64,000 nt of DNA from CAZBDU01 sp964490725 (GCA_964490725.1 CAZBDU010000005.1:49356-113355); one strand, 5' to 3'; shown: positions 32,977 through 42,490, numbered from the stretch's first letter. A program made the numbers and translations. Notes: a model not told the origin generated them from the sequence alone.

Positions 32977-34473
32977 CTACGGTGAGGTCCAGCTGCGCCC
33001 GTCCTGGGCGATCAGCACCTCGGCGGCCTCTGGCCCCCAGGTGCCGGCCGGGTAGTTGGGGAAGTCCAGGGGCCTGGTGTGCTCCCAGCTGTGGAGGATC
33101 GGCGTGATCAGTGCCCAGGCCGCCTCCACCTGGTCCGCACGCATGAACAGGGTGGCGTCCCCCAGCATCAGGTCGAACAGGAGCGTCTCGTAGGCCTCCG
33201 GCGGCTCGATCTTGAAGGCGGTCTTGTAGCAGAAATCCATCTCCACCGGGGCCAGGCGGACTTCCGGTCCCGGTTGTTTGGCCTGGAAGCGCAGCACGAT
33301 CCCCTCGTCCGGCTGGATGCGCAGCACCAGCCGGTTCGGCTGCCAGTCTGGGACAGCCGAGGCGGGGAAGGACTGGTGCGGAACCGGGCAGAAGCGGATG
33401 GAGATCTCCGAGGCGCGTTTCGGCATGCGCTTGCCCGTCCGCAGGTAGAAGGGCACGTTCTGCCAGCGCCAGTTGTCCACGAACAGCTTCACCGCGGCGA
33501 AGGTCTCCGTGCCCGAGTCCGCCTCCACCCCCGGCTCCTCCCGGTAGCCCCTCACCTTCTCCCCCTGCAGCCAGCCCGGGCCATACTGCCCGCGCACGGC
33601 GTGGCGGCGCAGATCCTCCTCGCGGATCGGCCTGACCGCGTGCAGCACGTCCACCTTCTTGTTGCGCACCTCGTTGTCCTCGAAGGATACCGGGGGCTCC
33701 ATGGCGATCAGGCAGAGCAGCTGCATGAGGTGGTTCTGGATCATGTCCCGCAACGCCCCGGCCCGGTCGTAGTATCCGCCACGGTGCTCCACTCCCACCT
33801 CCTCGGCCACGGCGATCTGCACGTGGTCGATGTAGTTCTGGTTCCACAGGGGCTCGAACAGGGCGTTGGCAAAGCGGAATGCCAGGATGTTCTGCACCGT
33901 CTCCTTGCCCAGGTAGTGGTCGATGCGGTAGATCTGCTGCTCCTGGAAGCGTTGGGTCAGCAGGCGGTTGAGCTGAAGGGCAGAGTCAAGGTCCCGCCCG
34001 AAGGGCTTCTCCACCACCACCCGGGAACGGGAAGCGTCCCGGGTCAGCCGGGCTCCCACTATCCCCTCGCTGAGAGGCTGAATCAGGGTGGGCGGCACCG
34101 CGAAGTAGAAGATCCTGTCCGCCCTGCCGTTCCACCGTTCGTCGTACCGGGAAAGCTCCTGGCCCAGCTCGGCGAACGTGTCCTGGCGGCCGAAGTCCCC
34201 CTGCATGAAGCGCAGGTGGCGCGCGAACTCTTCCCAGGACGCCGCCTGCGGCTCGCCGCGGCGGGAGAACTGGCCTACCCCTTCACGCAGGCGTCCCCGG
34301 AAGTCCTGGTCGCTGCTCGCTTCGCGATCCACCCCAAGGATAGCGAACCGCTCCGGCATTCTGCCGTCGAGAAACAGGTTGTACAGGGCGGGCACCAGCT
34401 TGCGGCGCGTCAGGTCGCCCGCCGCGCCGAAAATCGTGAGTACCGCATTGCCCGGTCGTACCGTCTGCTCCAT
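32977..34473 (-). CDS. zwf: Glucose-6-phosphate 1-dehydrogenase
   Basis: A 498-residue G6PD with the N-terminal coenzyme motif GAAGDLTRRKLVP, the KPFGRD segment and the active-site motif RIDHYLGKE. The C-terminal domain has the usual 'RTGKRMPKRASEISIRF'. It oxidises glucose-6-phosphate to 6-phosphogluconolactone and makes NADPH. It is last in a HAD-gnd-zwf operon, 22 bases behind gnd. The NADPH could feed the oxidase encoded convergently next door, but that link is only positional. No 6-phosphogluconolactonase is nearby. Confidence 0.97.
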   Translation of the reverse strand: MEQTVRPGNAVLTIFGAAGDLTRRKLVPALYNLFLDGRMPERFAILGVDREASSDQDFRGRLREGVGQFSRRGEPQAASWEEFARHLRFMQGDFGRQDTFAELGQELSRYDERWNGRADRIFYFAVPPTLIQPLSEGIVGARLTRDASRSRVVVEKPFGRDLDSALQLNRLLTQRFQEQQIYRIDHYLGKETVQNILAFRFANALFEPLWNQNYIDHVQIAVAEEVGVEHRGGYYDRAGALRDMIQNHLMQLLCLIAMEPPVSFEDNEVRNKKVDVLHAVRPIREEDLRRHAVRGQYGPGWLQGEKVRGYREEPGVEADSGTETFAAVKLFVDNWRWQNVPFYLRTGKRMPKRASEISIRFCPVPHQSFPASAVPDWQPNRLVLRIQPDEGIVLRFQAKQPGPEVRLAPVEMDFCYKTAFKIEPPEAYETLLFDLMLGDATLFMRADQVEAAWALITPILHSWEHTRPLDFPNYPAGTWGPEAAEVLIAQDGRSWTSP

Positions 34474-34495
34474 CTGGATCTCCTGTGCGGCCGCC

Positions 34496-35911
34496 CTAGC
34501 TCTTCTCCCAGTCCGTATGGAAGGTCCCCTTGGCGTCCACTCGTTCGTAGGTGTGCGAGCCGAAGTAGTCGCGTTGAGCCTGGATCAGGTTGGCCGGCAG
34601 CCAGCCGCTGCGCAGGGCGTCCAGGTACCCCAGCGAGGCCATGAACCCGGGGGCGGGCAGCCCCAGCTCGGCCGCTGTGCGCACGACCGCCCGCAGCGCG
34701 CCGTGCCGCGCCGCCGCCTCGCCGGCAAAACGACCGTTCGCCAGAAGGCTGGTCGTGGCGGGCTCCGCCCGATAGGCTCCGCGGATATCCTCCAGCACCG
34801 CCGCCCGAATGATGCATCCCCCGCGCCAGATCCGGGCCACCGTTTCCAGCTCCAGATCGTAGCCGTGCACGGCCGATCCGTGCTGCAGCAGGTCCATCCC
34901 CTGGGCGAAGGTGATCACAGTCGAAAGGTACAGCGCGCTGCGCAACTCCGCCACCAGGCGGTCACGGTTCCCGGAGAAGCGCGCCACCGGCCCAGCGAGC
35001 GCAGCGGCCGCCTGCGCCCTTTTCTCCGTCAGCGCGGAGAGGTTGCGCATGGCCACCGCCGCATCGATGGTGGGCGCGGGCACCTGCGTGTCCATCCCCT
35101 CCTGGGAGGTCCACTTGCCGGTACCCTTCTGCTTTGCCGCGTCCAGGATCACGTCCACCAGAGGCCTCCCGGTGCGCTCGTCCACCTTGAGAAAGATCTC
35201 TGCGGTGATCTCCAGCAGGAAGGATGCCAGCTCCTGCTCGTTCCAGCCCCGGTAGACCGCCGCCAGCTCGTCGTCCCCCAGACCCAGGCCCCGCTTCATC
35301 AGGTCGTAGCTTTCGGCGATCAGCTGCATCAGCCCGTACTCGATGCCGTTGTGCACCATCTTGACGTAGTGCCCGGCCGAGCCCGGCCCCAGGTAGGCCA
35401 CGCAGGGGTCGGGGCCCACCCGGGCCGCGCTGTCCTCGAAGACGGACTGCACCAGTCCGTAGGCGTCGCGGTCCCCTCCGGGCATCATGCTCGGCCCGTG
35501 ACGCGCCCCGGCGGCCCCGCCGGAGATCCCCGTGCCCAGATAACGTATCCCCCTGGCCGCCAGCGTCCTGGCTCTCAGGTCCGTATCGGCGAAGTGGGAG
35601 TTGCCCCCGTCGACGATCGCGTCCCCCTCCTCCAGGTGCGGGAGCAGATCGCGGATCACCGAGTCCACCGGAGAGCCGGCGGGCACCAGCATCATCACCA
35701 CCCGCGGAGTCTGAAGGGCCGCGACCAGCTCCTCCCGGCTGCCGGCGGCCAGAACCGGACGCCCGCCCGCCTCCCTGCGCAGGGCCGCCGTTCTCTCCTG
35801 GTCCTTGTCGTAGCCCGCCACGGCGTGGCCGTGGTCCGCCATGTTGAGCACCAGGTTTCGTCCCATCACGCCCAGACCCACCATGCCGATGCGATGCCTT
35901 CCCTCGCTCAT
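34496..35911 (-). CDS. gnd: 6-phosphogluconate dehydrogenase, decarboxylating
   Basis: A 471-residue enzyme of the long Gnd type. The coenzyme motif is GLGVMGRN, the substrate motif is GISGGAAGARHGPSMMPGG, the catalytic lysine is in KMVHNGIEYGLMQ, and the C-terminal region includes IIRAAVLEDI. It converts 6-phosphogluconate to ribulose-5-phosphate with CO2 release and NADPH. It lies 14 bases downstream of the HAD gene. Together with zwf it gives the oxidative pentose phosphate branch. Confidence 0.96.
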   Translation of the reverse strand: MSEGRHRIGMVGLGVMGRNLVLNMADHGHAVAGYDKDQERTAALRREAGGRPVLAAGSREELVAALQTPRVVMMLVPAGSPVDSVIRDLLPHLEEGDAIVDGGNSHFADTDLRARTLAARGIRYLGTGISGGAAGARHGPSMMPGGDRDAYGLVQSVFEDSAARVGPDPCVAYLGPGSAGHYVKMVHNGIEYGLMQLIAESYDLMKRGLGLGDDELAAVYRGWNEQELASFLLEITAEIFLKVDERTGRPLVDVILDAAKQKGTGKWTSQEGMDTQVPAPTIDAAVAMRNLSALTEKRAQAAAALAGPVARFSGNRDRLVAELRSALYLSTVITFAQGMDLLQHGSAVHGYDLELETVARIWRGGCIIRAAVLEDIRGAYRAEPATTSLLANGRFAGEAAARHGALRAVVRTAAELGLPAPGFMASLGYLDALRSGWLPANLIQAQRDYFGSHTYERVDAKGTFHTDWEKS

Positions 35912-35925
35912 GACCGCCTCCTCTG

Positions 35926-36540
35926 CTAGAGTCCCAGCCCCATGTCGGCGAGCGCCGACCGCGTCCGCTCCAGCCCGGTGTGGTGCACGCCGCGGATGCC
36001 TTCGGCGGCGGCGACCTCGACGAACAGCCGCCGGTCGTCGACGTAGACCACCTGCCCGGGGTCCACCTGGGAGGCGGCCAGCGCGATGCGGTAGATGTCC
36101 TCGTCGGGCTTGCGGAAGTGTACGAAGCAGGAGGAGATGAAGAAGTCGATGAGGGTATCCAGGGAGAAGCTGCGGATCCGGTGCTCCGTCAGCTCCCTGC
36201 CCTCGTTGCTCACCGCCACCACCTTGAGACCGTGACGTTCCTTGAGGCGGCGAAAGAGCTCCAGGTTGTCGGGAAAGGGTTGCGATTGGCTGAACATGAA
36301 CCTGCGGAACTCCTGCCTGGAGAAGGAGCGCTCCGTGTTGAACACCACCCTGTTCAGGTACTGCTCCAGTGACAGCTTGCCTTCTTCGTAGGTGGTGAAG
36401 GTCAGGTGGTGACGCTCCTCCATGTCCTCGTGGTCCAGTCCGAAGCTCTCGGCCGCCTTGCGGCGGGCGTTGCGGTCCCAGCCGTTGGTGAGGAGCACCC
36501 CACCGATATCCAGGAACAGCGCTTTGATCTCTTCCGCCAT
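35926..36540 (-). CDS. HAD family hydrolase, first gene of the gnd-zwf operon
   Basis: A 204-residue HAD-IA phosphatase with nucleophile motif LFLDIGGVLL (Asp near residue 11), motif II VVAVSNEG, a lysine in FRKPDEDIY and motif IV VVYVDDR. The cap is helical. The proximal aspartate pair is D-x-G rather than D-x-D: the position normally occupied by the general acid is Gly, as in haloacid or epoxide-hydrolase-N-like members. A role in sugar-phosphate turnover or repair beside Gnd and Zwf is inferred. GGAGGAAACG precedes ATG 36540. Confidence 0.88.
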   Translation of the reverse strand: MAEEIKALFLDIGGVLLTNGWDRNARRKAAESFGLDHEDMEERHHLTFTTYEEGKLSLEQYLNRVVFNTERSFSRQEFRRFMFSQSQPFPDNLELFRRLKERHGLKVVAVSNEGRELTEHRIRSFSLDTLIDFFISSCFVHFRKPDEDIYRIALAASQVDPGQVVYVDDRRLFVEVAAAEGIRGVHHTGLERTRSALADMGLGL

Positions 36541-36563
36541 CGTTTCCTCCGCCGGTCAGTTCA

Positions 36564-36593
36564 AGTCTAATAAGGGCCGGAAAGCAGGGTCAA
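36564..36593 (-). promoter_or_regulatory. Promoter of the HAD-gnd-zwf operon
   Basis: On the minus strand there is TTGACC (36588-36593), an 18-base spacer and TAGACT (36564-36569), followed by a 23-base leader with GGAGG. Confidence 0.5.
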
Positions 36594-36660
36594 ACGCCCT
36601 TGGGGCCCGACGCCCGCCGCAGGCGGCCGCCTCCACGCATGCGGTCCGGCGACCCGCGCC

Positions 36661-37344
36661 TCAGGGTGCAGCGGCGCCCCCCTGCTTCACGTAGGAGGAG
36701 AGCGCCAGGTAGATGTCCTCGACCACCGCCCGGGAGACCTGCTGGACGGCGCCACTCATGCTGGCGGCCAGGCCTTCGGCGGTCTGTTTCTCCGCGGTGC
36801 CTTCGGCCCGGTAGCGCCTCTGGAACAGCACCGCCCGCCCTCCCTGGGGCGGCCTGGTGTCCAGGAGGGCCAGAATCAGGGCCACCCGGGCGGTGCCGGT
36901 GTCGGACTGGTCCACCTCCAGGAACTGCTCCACGGTGCCGTGCACCAGGAAACGCTCCGCCATTCCTCCCCGGGAGGAGAACACGCCGCGGAACAGCCCG
37001 GAGCCCTGCAGGTCCCGCACCAGCAGCGCCGCAACCAGCTCCGGCGGCGGTGAGACCCAGCGGGCGTAGTTGTAGCTGTTGCGCCTGTATGGACCGGGCT
37101 GGTACACCATGTCGGTGCCCGCGAGCACCTGCGTGGCGCCCAGCAGCTCCACCCGCACCGCCACATCCAGGGAGGGCCGCTCCGCATGAGAGGGCGGCGC
37201 GTAGTCCAGCTCGTAGCTGGTCACCACCGGCAGCGGTTTGCCCGTTCCCAGGCACCCCGCCAGGGAAAGCAGCGCTCCCGCCAGCAGCACCAGCCTCCGA
37301 GGGGCTGCCCGTCTGCGTCTGTCCGGCACCCTGCGCTCGATCAT
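36661..37344 (-). CDS. ABC-type transport auxiliary lipoprotein (PqiC/MlaD-partner type)
   Basis: A 227-residue lipoprotein. After a basic start (MIERRVPDRRRR) comes a hydrophobic stretch and a lipobox LAGC near residue 32. The mature part has the ABC_trans_aux pattern 'SYELDYAPPS', 'WVSPPPELVAALLVRDLQGSGLFRGVF' and 'LVHGTVEQFLEVDQ'. Such lipoproteins pair with MCE proteins in lipid transport between the membranes. It is last in the operon, 26 bases after mlaD, with GGAGGA before ATG 37344. Confidence 0.87.
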   Translation of the reverse strand: MIERRVPDRRRRAAPRRLVLLAGALLSLAGCLGTGKPLPVVTSYELDYAPPSHAERPSLDVAVRVELLGATQVLAGTDMVYQPGPYRRNSYNYARWVSPPPELVAALLVRDLQGSGLFRGVFSSRGGMAERFLVHGTVEQFLEVDQSDTGTARVALILALLDTRPPQGGRAVLFQRRYRAEGTAEKQTAEGLAASMSGAVQQVSRAVVEDIYLALSSYVKQGGAAAP

Positions 37345-37370
37345 GGCATGTCCTCCTTCGACGGGCCTGT

Positions 37371-38306
37371 CTATCGCGTCCCCGACCGGGCAGGCAGGGG
37401 CTGCGAGAAGAGCAGCTCCGAAGGCCGGGCGTACAGGCGCTCCAGCAGCTTCTGAAGCGTGTCCGAGGCCTGCTGCAGGTTCTCCAGGGTCACCCCGACG
37501 TCGCTGGAGAGGATCCTGGTCTGCTCGTCCAGGTCCCGCACGGTCCGGCGAGTGGCGGCGGCGGCTTCCGGCAGCTCGGCCGCGGCGAGCTGGCTGTTGA
37601 GCCGCTCCAGCAGGCTCTGGGTGTCGGCCACGGACCGCTGCAGCTCCGCAAGCAGCTTCGAGAGCTGCCCCTGAGCCAGGGCCGCATCCAGCGCGGCCGC
37701 CGAGTCGCCCAGGCTTCCGGCCGTCTTCTGCAGTCCCGCCAGGATGTCTCTGGTCTGCCTGCCGCCCAGCACGTCGCCGGCCAGCCGGACGGTGCGGCTT
37801 GCCTCCTGCACCAATCCCTTGATGTCGGCCTGCTGCAGCTGCGCCACCACGGCCTGGGCGGAGCTCAGCATGGCCGGCAGCTCCGCCGGTCGCGTGGGGA
37901 TGACGGGATAGCGGACCGGAACGTCCCGCGGCGTCGCAGAGGCGCTCTGGCCCGGCGGCAGAGGCGAAATGTTGACGTAGGAGGCTCCGGCAATGCCGCT
38001 GGTTGCGATTTCCGCCACGGAGCTCCCGGTGATCAGCTCGGGCCTGCGGATGCGCATCGTGATCATGACGTAGCGTGGGTCCGGGGCGATCTCGATGCTC
38101 TGGATGTGGCCGATGTCGATCCCGCGATAGGCCACCGACGAGGAGCGATCCAGCCCGCGGACCGACTCGGTGAAGAAGGCCACGTAGGTCTTGTAGCTGC
38201 GGAAATAGCGTTGGGCCTCCCCGAACCATCCCAGGGCGAAGATCCCCAGAAAGATCCCGATGATTACGAACAGACCGATCAGGAACGAAGAAGTCCTGCG
38301 CGTCAT
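37371..38306 (-). CDS. mlaD: MCE/MlaD family lipid-transport protein
   Basis: A 311-residue periplasmic protein with a single N-terminal membrane anchor (residues 7-28). An MCE domain at about 40-115 has 'SVAYRGIDIGHIQSIEI' and 'SGIAGASYVNISP'. A long helical C-terminal region with heptad-like spacing (about 145-290) follows, as in multi-subunit MCE tubes. It binds and shuttles phospholipids from the permease complex. ATG 38306 overlaps the stop of mlaF by 4 bases. Confidence 0.93.
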   Translation of the reverse strand: MTRRTSSFLIGLFVIIGIFLGIFALGWFGEAQRYFRSYKTYVAFFTESVRGLDRSSSVAYRGIDIGHIQSIEIAPDPRYVMITMRIRRPELITGSSVAEIATSGIAGASYVNISPLPPGQSASATPRDVPVRYPVIPTRPAELPAMLSSAQAVVAQLQQADIKGLVQEASRTVRLAGDVLGGRQTRDILAGLQKTAGSLGDSAAALDAALAQGQLSKLLAELQRSVADTQSLLERLNSQLAAAELPEAAAATRRTVRDLDEQTRILSSDVGVTLENLQQASDTLQKLLERLYARPSELLFSQPLPARSGTR

Positions 38307-39070
38307 ACCTCGACCCTCCGAAAGAACCTGGCAGCCAGCGGTCCGGGGGGGGCCTCCCGCAGCGCCCGGGGCGCGCCGACGGCGGCAACTCCCCGGACGT
38401 TCCTGTCCAGAAGCAGGACGCGGTCACCGATCTCGAACACCGAGCGCATGTCCTGGGACACGATCACCATGGTCGTGCCGATCCCGCGGTTGAACTTGCG
38501 GATGAGATCGTCGATCTCCGCCGCGGTGATGGGATCCAGCCCCGAGGTGGGCTCGTCCAGGAAGATCACCGCCGGGTCCAGGGCGAAGGCGCGCGCCAGC
38601 CCGGCCCGGTTCTTCATCCCCCCTGAGAGCTCCGCCGGCAGGTGATTCTCGTAGCCCGCCAGATTCACCATCGCGAGCTTCATGCGCACGATCAGCTCCA
38701 AAAGCTCCGGGGGAAGCTCCAGGTAGCGCTCCAGCGGCAGGGCCACGTTCTGTCCCACCGTCAGCGAGCCCAGCAGCGCCCCGCCCTGAAAGAGGATTCC
38801 CATCCTTGCCCGCACCTGCTCCAGCTCCGCCTCCCCCGCCGAAGTGATCTCCACGCCGCACACCCTGATGCGACCGGACCTCACCGGGTGCAGGCCGAAG
38901 ATGTGCTTCAGCAGGGTGGACTTTCCGCAGCCGCTCTCCCCCAGGATGAAAAAGACCTCCCCGGTGCGGACCTGGAAGCTCACGTTCTCCAGCACCTCCT
39001 CCTCGCCGTAGGCCGCAGTGAGGTTGTCCACCTCGATGATCGCCTCCCCCGCCTCCCCGCAGCCCGCCAT
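38303..39070 (-). CDS. mlaF: MlaF-type ABC transporter ATP-binding protein
   Basis: A 255-residue ATPase with Walker A GESGCGKST, the Q-loop in LFQGGALLGSLTV, signature LSGGMKNRAGLARA and Walker B VIFLDEPTSGLDPIT. The IMPORTANT Mla-specific hint is 'MGILFQGGALLGSLTVGQNVALPL'. It energises lipid transport with MlaE and MlaD. It starts 14 bases after the mlaE stop and overlaps mlaD by 4 bases. Confidence 0.95.
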   Translation of the reverse strand: MAGCGEAGEAIIEVDNLTAAYGEEEVLENVSFQVRTGEVFFILGESGCGKSTLLKHIFGLHPVRSGRIRVCGVEITSAGEAELEQVRARMGILFQGGALLGSLTVGQNVALPLERYLELPPELLELIVRMKLAMVNLAGYENHLPAELSGGMKNRAGLARAFALDPAVIFLDEPTSGLDPITAAEIDDLIRKFNRGIGTTMVIVSQDMRSVFEIGDRVLLLDRNVRGVAAVGAPRALREAPPGPLAARFFRRVEV

Positions 39071-39084
39071 TGCTCCTCCCGGTC

Positions 39085-40215
39085 CTACCCCAGATATTTC
39101 ACCAGCGAGGCGAAGGCGAAGTCCGCCACGATGATCATCAGAATGCTGGTGACCAGTGCGGAGGTAGTGGACACGCCCACCCCCTCGGCGCCGCCGCGGG
39201 TGCGGAAGCCTCGCTGGCAGCCGATGGTCACGATGATGAAGGCGAAGACGACGGTCTTCAGGCTGGCCACCACGAAGCTGAACAGGGTGACCTGGAACTG
39301 GGTCAGGTAGGCGTAGGTGGACACGTTCAGCGTGGCGTGCGCCACCACCATCCCCCCTAGAGCCCCCAGCACGTCCGCGAAGAGGGTCAGGAGGGGCACC
39401 ACCAGCATCGTGGCCAGGAACCTCGGCACCGCCAGGAAACGCACCGGCTCGTAGCCCATGGCGGCGATGGCGTCCACCTCCTCGTTCACCTTCATGGTGG
39501 CGATCTCCGCGGCGAAGGCCGATCCCGTGCGCCCGGCCACCATGATGGCCGTGATGAGGGGTCCGAACTCCTGGACCATGGCGATGGCCACCACCTCGCC
39601 GATGAGGATGTTGACGTTGGCGGACGCCAGCTGGTTGGCCGCCATGGAGGCGATGATGAAGCCCATGAGAAAGCTGAGCAGGCCGACGATGGGAAGACCG
39701 TCCACTCCGATCTTCTGGATGTTTGCGCGCACCTCCTCCCAGCGGATGGAACGGAAATGCGCCAGGGAGTCCGCGGTAGCCGCCAGGATCTGGCCGATGA
39801 AGGCGATGGTGTCGATGAGATCGTTCACCAGGTGCACCGTGGCCGCCCCCGCCCGCATGACCACACCGTGATAGGTCCGCTCCTGGATGAGCGCCTCCCG
39901 CTTCAAGGCCTGTGGATCGATCAGGTCGATCAGCCCGGCATGGCTCTCGGTCACGTTTGCCAGGCTGAAGCCAAGCCGGCTCTTCTCCGCCCTGTCCTGC
40001 AGCTGCAGCACTGCCAGGGCGCCGGCGCTGTCAAAGAACTCCACCCCCCCCAGGTCCACCACCAGCCGGTTGCAGTGAGCCGCCTCCAGGGCGGCCCTCG
40101 CCTCGGCCAGCACCGCCGCCACGGTCTGCTGCCCGATGGAACCGGAAAAGCGCAGCAGCAGCTCGCCCGGTTCGCCTTCTGCGGCCTGGATCCGGTACCC
40201 TGCGGACTCGCTCAC
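39085..40215 (-). CDS. mlaE: STAS-domain-fused MlaE family permease
   Basis: A 376-residue protein. Residues 1-105 are a STAS-like domain ('RLVVDLGGVEFFDSAGALAVLQL'), equivalent to a fused MlaB. Residues about 120-376 are the MlaE permease ('EFGPLITAIMVAGRTGSAFAAEIATMKVNEEVDAIAAMG') with five or so hydrophobic segments. The fusion occurs in many non-proteobacterial Mla systems. It starts at GTG 40215 with GGAGGTG upstream; the start overlaps the galT stop (GTGA), coupling lipid transport to the sugar gene. Confidence 0.95.
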   Translation of the reverse strand: MSESAGYRIQAAEGEPGELLLRFSGSIGQQTVAAVLAEARAALEAAHCNRLVVDLGGVEFFDSAGALAVLQLQDRAEKSRLGFSLANVTESHAGLIDLIDPQALKREALIQERTYHGVVMRAGAATVHLVNDLIDTIAFIGQILAATADSLAHFRSIRWEEVRANIQKIGVDGLPIVGLLSFLMGFIIASMAANQLASANVNILIGEVVAIAMVQEFGPLITAIMVAGRTGSAFAAEIATMKVNEEVDAIAAMGYEPVRFLAVPRFLATMLVVPLLTLFADVLGALGGMVVAHATLNVSTYAYLTQFQVTLFSFVVASLKTVVFAFIIVTIGCQRGFRTRGGAEGVGVSTTSALVTSILMIIVADFAFASLVKYLG

Positions 40216-41201
40216 GAACGCAGCACCTCCGCGTCCCTCTCGGGCAGGGAAGGGTTGACTCGCATCCCGGACCCGATCTCGAACCCCGCCGGCGTCACTT
40301 CCCGGGGGCGCACCTGCACGTACCAGTGCAGCTCCGGGGCGTCCGGCCGGCGGAGGGTGGAGTTGACCACCAGGTTGTAGTCCGGGTCCCCAAGACAGGC
40401 GTGCAGCCTGGACAGGGCCCCCCCCAGGCAGAAGGCCAGCTGGCGCCTCTCCTCCCTGGAGGCGGAGGCGAAGCTCGCTGCGTGCCGCCGCGGAACGATC
40501 CACACCTCGTGGGGCACCTCCGAGAAGTAGGGCACGAAGGTGGCGTAGTGGGCGTCCTCCCGCAGCAGGCGCGGTCCGGCGCCTTCCTCCTCCGCGATTG
40601 CGCACAGAAGGCACCCTCCGTGGGTGTCGAACCAGCTCTGCGCCTCCTGCTCCCGGCGCCGCACGTGCGCGGGAACCGCGGCGGTGGCCACCAGCTGGGA
40701 GTGCGGGTGCAGAAGCGAAGTGCCCGCGCCCTCGCCGTGGTTGCGGAACACCACCGCCAGCACCAGCCGCGGATCCGCTGCAGCTGCCAGGTAGCGCTGG
40801 TGCCAGGTCTCCACCAGCGCGTGCAGCGCCGTCCGGCTCATAGCCTCCGGGCCCTGGTCGTGCCGGGGGCTTTCCACGATCACCTCGTGCCGCCCGTAGC
40901 CGCTGGCCGAAAGGTAGATGCCGCGCCGGCTGCGGCGCTCGGAGCCCGCAGGGCCCAGCACGGGGTACTTGTTGGGAACCACCCGGGTCTGCCACGGCGG
41001 CCTGCCCGCCGCCGGCCGCTCGGCCAGGATTTCCGGCAGCATGTGCTCGTTGCCCGGACAGAAGGGGCAGTCCTCCCGCCGCTTCTCACGCCCGGCTCGC
41101 GCTTGCCGCGAGGACTGCCGGTCGTGGGGCCGTGCGCTGCGGGCTGGGGCGTAGATCACCCACTCGCGGGTCAAAGGATTGCGCCGCATCTGCGTGCTCA
41201 T
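40212..41201 (-). CDS. galT: Galactose-1-phosphate uridylyltransferase
   Basis: A 329-residue HIT-superfamily enzyme. The N-terminal 'RRNPLTREWVIYAPARSARP' and CPFCPGNE are GalT signatures, and the nucleotidylated histidine is in HPHSQ. 'HEVIVESPRHDQ' and 'ELHWYVQVRP' follow. It exchanges UMP between UDP-glucose and galactose-1-phosphate. A second CxxC (CLLC) is present. ATG 41201 overlaps the stop of the glycosyltransferase gene (ATGA). There are no galK or galE neighbours, so it may supply UDP-sugars to the adjacent transferase instead of galactose catabolism (inference). Confidence 0.93.
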   Translation of the reverse strand: MSTQMRRNPLTREWVIYAPARSARPHDRQSSRQARAGREKRREDCPFCPGNEHMLPEILAERPAAGRPPWQTRVVPNKYPVLGPAGSERRSRRGIYLSASGYGRHEVIVESPRHDQGPEAMSRTALHALVETWHQRYLAAAADPRLVLAVVFRNHGEGAGTSLLHPHSQLVATAAVPAHVRRREQEAQSWFDTHGGCLLCAIAEEEGAGPRLLREDAHYATFVPYFSEVPHEVWIVPRRHAASFASASREERRQLAFCLGGALSRLHACLGDPDYNLVVNSTLRRPDAPELHWYVQVRPREVTPAGFEIGSGMRVNPSLPERDAEVLRS

Positions 41202-42484
41202 GACGGGAGCCGGAAGACCGCTTCGAAGGAGCCGTACAGATCCAGATGCTGCTCCAGCAGCCGGGTGAGCAGGAACCGGCGGCGCACGGTCTCCCGAGCC
41301 TTCTCCCCCATGCGGCGGCGCAGGCCTCCGTTGCGAAGCAGCTGAATCATCCGCTCGGCGGCCTCCTGGACGCTGGAGACCAGGAAACCGTTCTCCCCGT
41401 CCTGGATCTGGTAGCGGATGCCGCCGGTGTCGCCGCCGATCACCGGCGTGCCCTTCCACATGGCCTCAGCCACGGTCAGGCCGAAGCCCTCCCGTTTGGA
41501 CTTCTGCAGCACCACCGCGGCCCTGCGCTGCAGCGCGTTCACCAGCGCCGTGTCCTCGGCGCTGAGGATGATGATCCGCTCCTCCCGCTGGTCCAGCAGG
41601 GAGTGGTACACCTTCTCCCCCTCCGGGTCGTCGGTGGCGATGTCGCCCAGCAGCACCAGGGTCGCATCCACCTCTCGCCGGGCGATCTTGAACGCCTCGA
41701 TCACCCCTTCCGGGTCCTTGAAGCGGTCGAAACGGGAAATCTGCACCACCAGGGGCAGGTCCGTGGGAATCCGATAGCGCCGGAAGCGCCGGTCGATCTC
41801 CGCCTCATCCATCTCGCGGTTCGTGATGCTGAAGGGGTCGATGGCGGGCATGAACACGCGCTGGGGTACCCGCCACTTCTGGCGATACTCGTCGCAGCTC
41901 ACCACCACGGCATCGTAGCGCTCCACGTAGGGGGTCAGGTACCGCAGCAGCCGCGGATCGGGGTTGGTGAGGTCCACGTGACAGCGCCACACCCAGGGCG
42001 AGCGGTGCGGGTAGTGCGCCACCAGGGCCAGGGGTTGGGGGTCGTGGATCACCACCAGGTCATGCACCGAAAGGTGGTTGCGGATGGCGTTTTCGCAGAT
42101 CACCTCTTCGTAGATCCTCATCTTCATCTCCGAGAGGTTGATCTGTCCGCCCTGCAGGGCGTTGTGCATCTTCTTGGTGATGCTGAAGAAATCCGGCGCG
42201 CCCTGGATGGTGCGCCAGCCCGTCTTGATCCCCACGGCGTTCATCAGGATGCTCAGGGAGGACAGCAGCGTGGCAACCCCACCGCCGTAGTAGGTGGAGC
42301 TGACGTTGGCCACATGAAAGCCGTCGAGCTTCCTGGCCTTGGCCCGGATGCGGTCCAGTGCCTCCTCCTCCACGTAGCGCCCGTAGTCGTCGAGCTGCGC
42401 CAGCCTGTGGCTGCTCTCCGGGCAGCCGGCCTGCAGGACGCCGCCTTCTGGCCGGGTGTGCTTCTCACCGGTGTTCTGACTCAT
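41198..42484 (-). CDS. treT: TreT-like trehalose synthase / GT4 glycosyltransferase
   Basis: A 428-residue GT-B enzyme closely resembling trehalose glycosyltransferring synthase. It has VSSTYYGGGVATLLSSL, 'GIKTGWRTIQGAPDFFSITKKMHNALQGG', HDPQPLAL, and the donor motif KREGFGLTVAEAMWKGTPVIGG. TreT joins NDP-glucose and glucose to trehalose, reversibly. It heads an operon with galT and the Mla genes. ATG 42484 sits 6 bases after a good -10 box with no Shine-Dalgarno. A related nucleotide-sugar transferase with another acceptor cannot be excluded. Confidence 0.85.
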   Translation of the reverse strand: MSQNTGEKHTRPEGGVLQAGCPESSHRLAQLDDYGRYVEEEALDRIRAKARKLDGFHVANVSSTYYGGGVATLLSSLSILMNAVGIKTGWRTIQGAPDFFSITKKMHNALQGGQINLSEMKMRIYEEVICENAIRNHLSVHDLVVIHDPQPLALVAHYPHRSPWVWRCHVDLTNPDPRLLRYLTPYVERYDAVVVSCDEYRQKWRVPQRVFMPAIDPFSITNREMDEAEIDRRFRRYRIPTDLPLVVQISRFDRFKDPEGVIEAFKIARREVDATLVLLGDIATDDPEGEKVYHSLLDQREERIIILSAEDTALVNALQRRAAVVLQKSKREGFGLTVAEAMWKGTPVIGGDTGGIRYQIQDGENGFLVSSVQEAAERMIQLLRNGGLRRRMGEKARETVRRRFLLTRLLEQHLDLYGSFEAVFRLPS

Positions 42485-42490
42485 ACAACC

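Noticed and set aside
36600..38645. 681-codon open frame on the plus strand
   Set aside because: Arg/Pro/Ser-rich translation with no motifs, antisense to the lipoprotein, mlaD and mlaF genes.
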